Source: Candidatus Kaiserbacteria bacterium
GTDB lineage: Bacteria > Patescibacteriota > Minisyncoccia > Phycocordibacterales > UBA2100
Length of the DNA: 8,872 nucleotides
NCBI GenBank assembly: GCA_003545515.1
Contig: DPYD01000080.1
Coordinates: forward strand, 1-8,872
Reading direction: 5' to 3'
In this document: positions 4,880-8,872 of the stretch, piece by piece
Numbering within the stretch: the first letter of the stretch is position 1
How the letters are laid out: every line of letters starts with the position of its first letter
Notes under the pieces: generated by a model
Told to the model about the DNA's origin: nothing
The model's database searches: none
Seen by the model: only the letters and a program-made list of their open reading frames with translations
Translations under genes and position numbers: made by a program

Positions 4880-6330
4880 ACAATAAACGTCAGACCGTTA
4901 ACGGGGCGAAGCGTTGGTTGTCCCGACGTCACTGGAACTATATTCGCAGTCTCGTCTACATGTTGCAGGCGAGTGAATATATCATTGTCGATTTCCTCAA
5001 ATGGCATGAGCGAGTGAAGGATTTCAGATTTGTAGAGAAGCGCAAGCATCTTACATTCACGCCGAAGACAGTCATACTGTTTACACTCGGCTGGATCGTT
5101 CTTCTTGCGACCCTTAGTGGCGCGGTATTTGTTTTTTACACTATAGCAAGTCCGTGGAACTATTTACTTGCGGCACTCTTAGTGTTTGAAGCACCTCTTA
5201 TTGCTATGGTTAGTTTGCTGTTTTTTGTGATTTGCATGCGCTTTGCTCAATATCCTGTTGAGCAATTTTTTATTGCGCGTACAAAAAAACATCTTATCGC
5301 CCATCGAGGAATCAAAATAGCTATCGCTGGCTCTTTTGGAAAAACTAGTATGCGCGAGGTTCTCAAGGCCGTTCTCTCCGAAGGCAGAAAAGTGGCAGCG
5401 CCGGGGGAGAGTTATAACACTCCACTTAGTATCGCGCGCTTTGTGAAAGAACTAAAGGGTGACGAAGATGTGCTTATTTTCGAACTGGGCGAATATTATC
5501 CAGGAGACGTTCGAAAGCTCGCACAGATGGTGCGGCCCGAGTGGGGTATTATTACTGGCGTCAACGAAGCACATTTAGAAAAATTCGGAGTACTTAAGAA
5601 CACTACGGATACGGTATTTGAACTTGCCGAAAGTGTTGATGCGTCTCGCTTGTATGTGAACGGAGAGAGCGAGCTTGCTCGTGCGCGATCTAAAGGCGGC
5701 AATATTCTTTATACACGTTCCGGTACAGAAGAGTGGCAAGTAAAAAATCCAAACACCGATCTTTCAGGTATCACGTTTACACTGTTGAAAAACGGTGTTT
5801 CTATAAATGTACACTCAAGTGTTTGTGGTCTTCATGTACTGGGACCATTATCAGCGGCGGTGCATATTGCGTCACGGTTGGGGCTTGCAAGCCATGAGAT
5901 AAGCGATGGTATAGCGAAAACAAAGCCGTTCGCGCATCGACTCGAACCGAAACAATGGCCCGACGGCGTTACATTTATTGACGATAGTTACAACGGGAAT
6001 CCGGATGGTGCGCGCGCCGCGATAGAGTTTCTCGCATCTCTTCAGGGTCGCCGATTTTACGTTACTCCCGGCCTTGTTGAAGCTGGGCTGCGGATAAAAG
6101 AGGTGCATGAGGAGATAGGAAAACAGCTTGCAAAAGCGGGGATTGAAAAGGTTGTGTTGATTCGCACTTCGGTTGCTTCATATATGGAATCGGGATTACA
6201 AGCAGGTGATTTCAAGGGCGAAATTCTCCGGTACGACGATATGCCCTCCGCGCTTGCGGCATTGCGCGCGTTGGCACTCCCAGGCGACGTTATTTTGATA
6301 CAGAACGATTGGCCGGATCAGTATGCGTGA
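4876..6330 (+). CDS. murF: Membrane-tethered MurF-like ligase, 484 aa
   Basis: MurF joins D-Ala-D-Ala to the UDP-MurNAc tripeptide using ATP, the last cytoplasmic step of peptidoglycan precursor synthesis. Residues 1-60 form a basic cytoplasmic segment. Two hydrophobic segments (about 64-89 and 96-120) should anchor the protein, an addition absent from standard MurF. The Mur ligase core follows: P-loop GSFGKT (152-157), a YNTPLSIAR segment (180-188), FELGEYYPGD (202-211), ITGVNEAHLEKFG (226-238) and the C-terminal ligase signature DDSYNGNPDGARAAIEFL (369-386). The lysine usually carbamylated in Mur ligases, expected near 247, appears to be valine (TVFEL instead of the A-K-x-E pattern). There is no Shine-Dalgarno; the ATG overlaps the stop of a tiny ORF. 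Ddl, the supplier of its substrate, is next. It could be a divergent Mur ligase with another acceptor, but context favours MurF. Confidence 0.85.
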   Translation: MNNKRQTVNGAKRWLSRRHWNYIRSLVYMLQASEYIIVDFLKWHERVKDFRFVEKRKHLTFTPKTVILFTLGWIVLLATLSGAVFVFYTIASPWNYLLAALLVFEAPLIAMVSLLFFVICMRFAQYPVEQFFIARTKKHLIAHRGIKIAIAGSFGKTSMREVLKAVLSEGRKVAAPGESYNTPLSIARFVKELKGDEDVLIFELGEYYPGDVRKLAQMVRPEWGIITGVNEAHLEKFGVLKNTTDTVFELAESVDASRLYVNGESELARARSKGGNILYTRSGTEEWQVKNPNTDLSGITFTLLKNGVSINVHSSVCGLHVLGPLSAAVHIASRLGLASHEISDGIAKTKPFAHRLEPKQWPDGVTFIDDSYNGNPDGARAAIEFLASLQGRRFYVTPGLVEAGLRIKEVHEEIGKQLAKAGIEKVVLIRTSVASYMESGLQAGDFKGEILRYDDMPSALAALRALALPGDVILIQNDWPDQYA

Positions 6331-6339
6331 AATAACTTT

Positions 6340-6360
6340 GAGCTTCAGGATATGAGCTTC
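6340..6360 (+). repeat. GAGCTTC direct repeat in the murF-ddl spacer
   Basis: GAGCTTC occurs at 6340-6346 and 6354-6360, separated by AGGATAT. The first copy and its flank (from 6337) resemble the spacer before the delta-prime gene at 1801-1818, with one gap and few mismatches. Both lie upstream of leaderless-type -10 boxes. It may be a regulator site or a decayed intergenic repeat. Confidence 0.3.
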
Positions 6361-6371
6361 TAATGGGAGTG

Positions 6372-6377
6372 TATACT
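6372..6377 (+). promoter_or_regulatory. -10 box of ddl
   Basis: TATACT ends exactly 6 nt before the ATG at 6384. This places the likely transcription start at the start codon and argues against the in-frame ATG at 6363, which lies upstream of the box. No Shine-Dalgarno precedes either ATG. Confidence 0.6.
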
Positions 6378-6383
6378 AAGAAT

Positions 6384-7559
6384 ATGCGGAAAAACATAGC
6401 CGTTATTTTTGGAGGGAAAAGCGCAGAGCACGATATTTCCATAATTACCGCTCACGTTCCGATTATCGATTCTCTACTTGTAAACGGGAAATTTGACGTC
6501 TGGCCGGTATATATCGCCAAGGGCGGCTCATGGTACGCCGACAAGGCGATGAACAACCTCGCGTTTTTCAAGCAGGATGCGTGGGAAGAGAAAGTGGCGA
6601 AGATGAAGAAGATCGGGCTTCTTTTTGATAACGGGCTTGAGCTTGTATGGCCCGGCCTCCTATCCAAGAAGGTAAAGATAGACATTGTCTTTCCCGCCAT
6701 GCACGGCACCTATGGCGAGGACGGTTCTCTCATGGGCCTTTTGCGCATGGCGGGAGCACCCTTCGTCGGATGTGATCTGGCTGCTTCTGCAGTTGCGATG
6801 GACAAAGTCTTGACGAAGCAGGTCGTCGCGGCGGAAGGGATGCCGGTCGTGCCATATGTATGGTTCACGCGCACGGAGTGGAAGGAAGATAAAGAAACAG
6901 TGCTCACGAAAGCAAAAACTCTCTCGATGCCTGTGTTCGTGAAGCCAGTGCACCTCGGCTCTTCGATAGGAATGACGAGGGTAAAGAATGAAAAAGAACT
7001 TCTGAATGCGATTGAAGTCGCTCTCCACTATGACGACAAGGTCTTGGTGGAGAACGCCGTCGAGCCACTTATTGAGATAACACTTCCTATCATGGGAAAT
7101 GATAAACCGCGAGTAGCAGAATGCGAACGCCCGCTCAATAAGACGGAGTTTTTTGATTTTAATGATAAATATCTTGCTAATGGTAAAAAGAGTGAAGGGA
7201 GTGGAGCCAATAGTGCATATAGTGAAGTTCCGGCGAATATTGATGATGATCTCTCAAATAAGGTAAAAGAGCTTGGTGTTCGCGTATACAAAGCACTCGG
7301 TTGTGCTGGTATTGCGCGCGTTGATTTTCTTATACGCGCGGATACGAAAGAGATGTATGTAAACGAAGTAAACACGCTCCCGGGAAGTCTCTATCACCAC
7401 AACTGGAAGAAGGCGGGTGTCTCCAATATGGAGCTTGTGCTGGAGCTTGTGCGACTTGCCGAAGATCGTTTCGTAAGACAGAAAGAAACGACATACACAT
7501 TTCATTCAGATATCTTGCAGAAAGTCGGTTCATCCGGTAAGGTCGGTTTGAAAGTGTAG
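6384..7559 (+). CDS. ddl: D-alanine--D-alanine ligase, 391 aa
   Basis: Ddl makes the D-Ala-D-Ala dipeptide from two D-alanines and ATP in the cytoplasm. The ATP-grasp signatures are complete: FGGKSAEHDIS (residues 9-19) with Glu15 for the first D-Ala, HGTYGEDGSLMG (107-118), SAVAMDK (135-141), FVKPVHLGSSIG (185-196) with the ATP-binding Lys187, GIARVDF (309-315), and NEVNTLPG (327-334) with metal ligands Glu328 and Asn330. The omega loop has DKY with Tyr263 at the position matching E. coli DdlB Tyr216, where phenylalanine would favour D-Ala-D-lactate; so D-Ala-D-Ala is expected. The NTLPGSLYHHNW ending of the second-site loop is a variant of the usual form. I chose the second in-frame ATG because a perfect -10 box lies between the two. 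It follows murF by 53 nt and a HAD gene starts 1 nt after its stop. Confidence 0.95.
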   Translation: MRKNIAVIFGGKSAEHDISIITAHVPIIDSLLVNGKFDVWPVYIAKGGSWYADKAMNNLAFFKQDAWEEKVAKMKKIGLLFDNGLELVWPGLLSKKVKIDIVFPAMHGTYGEDGSLMGLLRMAGAPFVGCDLAASAVAMDKVLTKQVVAAEGMPVVPYVWFTRTEWKEDKETVLTKAKTLSMPVFVKPVHLGSSIGMTRVKNEKELLNAIEVALHYDDKVLVENAVEPLIEITLPIMGNDKPRVAECERPLNKTEFFDFNDKYLANGKKSEGSGANSAYSEVPANIDDDLSNKVKELGVRVYKALGCAGIARVDFLIRADTKEMYVNEVNTLPGSLYHHNWKKAGVSNMELVLELVRLAEDRFVRQKETTYTFHSDILQKVGSSGKVGLKV

Positions 7560-7560
7560 C

Positions 7561-8253
7561 ATGGGCGAAAAACGAAAAATTGCAGTTTTCGACGTAGATG
7601 GGACGATCTTTCGTTCGAGCTTGTTAATACAGGTAGTGGACAGACTGGTTGATACAGGAGCTTTTCCGAAGGAGGCACGAAAGGTGTACGAGTACGCACA
7701 TGAGAAGTGGCTCGACCGTGAAGGCGATTATCAAGAATACATTGATGGGGTCGTGAGGGCGTTTAACCGCCATCTTAAAGGAATTCACTATGGTGTCTTA
7801 GCTGACGCGGCAGAGGACGTAGTAGAGGCGCAGTGGAAACGAGTGTACCGATACACGCGCGAGCTTTTGAAAAACCTGAAGGAACGTGGATATTTCCTGC
7901 TTGCTGTCTCACATTCTCCAAAAACCGTGCTGGATAAGTTTTGCCCGCGCATGGGATTCGATAAGGCGTACGGTATTGTATACGAAATAGGTCCGCAAGA
8001 TTGTTTTACGGGGCGCATGGTAGATGATCATCTTATACTGAACAAAGCAAATGTCCTTAAGCGCGCTGTCGAGAAAGAAGGATTAACGATTGCGCATTCC
8101 ATCGGCATTGGGGACACTGAATCCGACATACCCTTTCTGGAAGTGGTCGCGAGGCCCGTTTGCTTCAATCCGAATATGAAATTGTACCGACATGCGAGGA
8201 GAATGAAATGGAAGGTTGTCGTAGAACGAAAAGATGTCATTTACGAATTGTAG
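7561..8253 (+). CDS. HAD-superfamily (SerB-like, IB type) phosphatase, 230 aa
   Basis: A cytoplasmic phosphohydrolase using an aspartyl-phosphate intermediate. Motif I is FDVDGT, with nucleophile Asp11 and acid/base Asp13. A helical cap spans about residues 20-100. Motif II is VSHSP with Ser117. Lys162 or Lys167 probably serves as the motif III lysine. The Mg-binding motif IV is GIGDTESDIPFLE, with Asp185 and Asp189. The layout matches the HAD-IB group, which includes phosphoserine phosphatase and several phospholipid or sugar phosphatases. The substrate is unknown: SerB-specific cap residues cannot be confirmed by eye. It begins 1 nt after the ddl stop with no ribosome binding site or own -10 box, so it is most likely translated by reinitiation on the ddl mRNA. 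That links it to the cell-wall cassette in expression, if not in function. Confidence 0.88.
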   Translation: MGEKRKIAVFDVDGTIFRSSLLIQVVDRLVDTGAFPKEARKVYEYAHEKWLDREGDYQEYIDGVVRAFNRHLKGIHYGVLADAAEDVVEAQWKRVYRYTRELLKNLKERGYFLLAVSHSPKTVLDKFCPRMGFDKAYGIVYEIGPQDCFTGRMVDDHLILNKANVLKRAVEKEGLTIAHSIGIGDTESDIPFLEVVARPVCFNPNMKLYRHARRMKWKVVVERKDVIYEL

Positions 8254-8266
8254 TTCACGTTCAAAA

Positions 8267-8404
8267 CACAAAGCACAGGAACCAGAACACAAACAAAACA
8301 CAAAATTCAAACTACTGAAAGCACAAACACTGCATTCGTTTTGGTCTCTGATAAGTTTGTGTTTTCGGTCTTTATTTGTGTTTTGTGCACATCTGTGTTT
8401 TGTG
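8267..8404 (+). other. Long imperfect inverted repeat between HAD gene and mutY
   Basis: The left arm is A/C-rich and the right arm G/T-rich, repeating CAAAACACAAA-like units. Three collinear stems form: 8267-8278 with 8393-8404 (12 bp, one G-U), 8294-8304 with 8375-8385 (11 bp, perfect), and 8314-8328 with 8355-8369 (15 bp, two G-U). The terminal loop is 8329-8354. All three imperfect pairs are G-U in plus-strand RNA but would be A-C mismatches in minus-strand RNA, so the plus transcript is the natural one. There is no T-run to make it a standard terminator. The whole 167-nt spacer holds no convincing gene. Confidence 0.65.
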
Positions 8405-8420
8405 CTCTCATTACAAAGTC

Positions 8421-8711
8421 ATGTGTGACACACGAAGTTTTCAGAGGATTGTTTGGGACCACTTTGCCAAACATAGTCGCAAGACCTTGCCTTGGCGCCG
8501 CACGAAAGACCCATATCGCATCTTAGTGTCGGAGGTGATGCTTCAGCAGACGCAGGTTTCTCGCGTCAGCAAGAAATACCGAGAATTTCTCAATGCATAT
8601 CCGGCGGTGCGCACTCTCGCCAAAGCGCCACTCGCGGACGTTTTGAGAGTGTGGAGCGGGCTTGGGTATAACAGGCGAGCGAAATTTCTGTACGACGCGG
8701 CGAAAAAATAG
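8421..8711 (+). CDS. mutY: MutY-like adenine glycosylase, N-terminal fragment (frameshifted)
   Basis: MutY removes adenine mispaired with 8-oxoguanine in DNA. This 96-aa piece carries the start of the HhH-GPD fold: a LPWR segment (residues 23-26), DPYRILVSEVMLQQTQV (30-46) with catalytic Glu38 matching E. coli Glu37, and VLRVWSGLGYNRRAKFL (74-90). It stops at TAG 8709-8711 after a run of six As (8703-8708). The next part of the protein continues at once in the -1 frame, so the stop is a frameshift, not the natural end. The frame is open back to 8376, but that part lies in the inverted repeat and is not MutY-like, so I start at 8421. A weak TACAAA (8412-8417) lies 3 nt before the ATG. Confidence 0.85.
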   Translation: MCDTRSFQRIVWDHFAKHSRKTLPWRRTKDPYRILVSEVMLQQTQVSRVSKKYREFLNAYPAVRTLAKAPLADVLRVWSGLGYNRRAKFLYDAAKK

Positions 8712-8872
8712 TCGAAAAGTATAACGGAAAGGTGCCGCATCTTTATAATGAGCTTGTCGAACTGCCGGGGGTAGGAGACTACACGGCAAAAGCCGTTCGC
8801 GTTTTCGCATGGAACAAGCCGGAAATCCTAATAGAAACCAACATTCGCACCGCATTCATCTATCATTTCTTT
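8708..8872 (+). pseudogene. mutY: MutY-like glycosylase, continuation in the -1 frame (runs off the window)
   Basis: Fifty-five open codons from ATA at 8708 to the edge continue the MutY fold without loss of residues: IVEKYNGKVPHLYNELVE, then the helix-hairpin-helix LPGVGDYTAKAV and IETNIRTAF. Numbering through the frameshift puts LPGVG at 115-119 and Glu139 at the place of the catalytic aspartate (E. coli Asp138). The position matching Nth's catalytic lysine is Tyr121, as expected for MutY and not Nth. There is no ATG for independent translation nearby. The iron-sulfur loop and any NUDIX-like domain lie beyond the window. Whether this is a true pseudogene, a one-base sequence error in the A-run, or slippage cannot be settled here. 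Confidence 0.75.

Noticed and set aside
6363..6383. Upstream in-frame ATG of ddl
   Set aside because: It lies before the consensus -10 box and adds seven residues ahead of the conserved N-terminal strand, so the ATG at 6384 is preferred.
1..8872. Alternative genetic code with TGA as glycine, known in some CPR lineages
   Set aside because: TGA ends the 89-aa gene, the hydrolase and murF at family-appropriate lengths, and no gene has an internal TGA.
1..8872. tRNA, rRNA, CRISPR array, insertion sequence or integron attC site
   Set aside because: No T-arm consensus, spaced identical repeats or transposase motifs were seen. The hairpin regions do not fit the attC core pattern.

Overview
The window looks like a chromosomal piece of a Patescibacteria (Candidate Phyla Radiation) genome, probably from the Parcubacteria side. 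This is inferred from gene style, not from a marker gene: a short delta-prime-like clamp-loader protein, a membrane-tethered MurF-like ligase, an Nth-family glycosylase with a degraded Fe-S motif, tightly packed small genes, and almost no Shine-Dalgarno sequences. The standard code fits: TGA closes three ordinary genes and never interrupts one. I see no phage genes, transposases, tRNA, rRNA or CRISPR array.

Layout. Positions 1-197 (minus strand) hold the start of peptide deformylase, cut by the window edge. It diverges from an 89-aa unknown gene (284-553). A hairpin-rich spacer (563-727) follows, then mreB (768-1784), a short DNA polymerase III delta-prime-like gene (1842-2504) and frr (2520-3071). 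A second structured spacer (about 3106-3287) precedes nth (3334-4002). Next come an alpha/beta hydrolase (4021-4776), two tiny ORFs chained by ATGA overlaps (4773-4879), murF-like (4876-6330), ddl (6384-7559) and a HAD phosphatase (7561-8253). A long A/C-versus-G/T inverted repeat (8267-8404) leads into a mutY-like gene that is frameshifted at 8703-8711 and runs off the right edge.

Functions. Ddl makes D-Ala-D-Ala and the MurF-like enzyme would attach it to the UDP-MurNAc tripeptide, so 4876-7559 is a peptidoglycan precursor cassette. MreB guides wall growth. Deformylase, RRF and delta-prime are translation and replication housekeeping. Nth and MutY belong to the same helix-hairpin-helix glycosylase superfamily and would serve base excision repair.

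Most notable signals: (1) a TATA-like -10 hexamer 6-9 nt before many start codons with no ribosome binding site, pointing to leaderless mRNAs; (2) three intergenic regions with strong predicted RNA structure, including a three-way junction; (3) a triple ATGA stop/start chain leading into murF; (4) a homopolymer frameshift in mutY; (5) loss or change of expected active-site or cofactor residues in Nth, MurF and MutY. No defence system or other plainly new multi-gene system is visible; the best candidates for something undescribed are the structured spacers.
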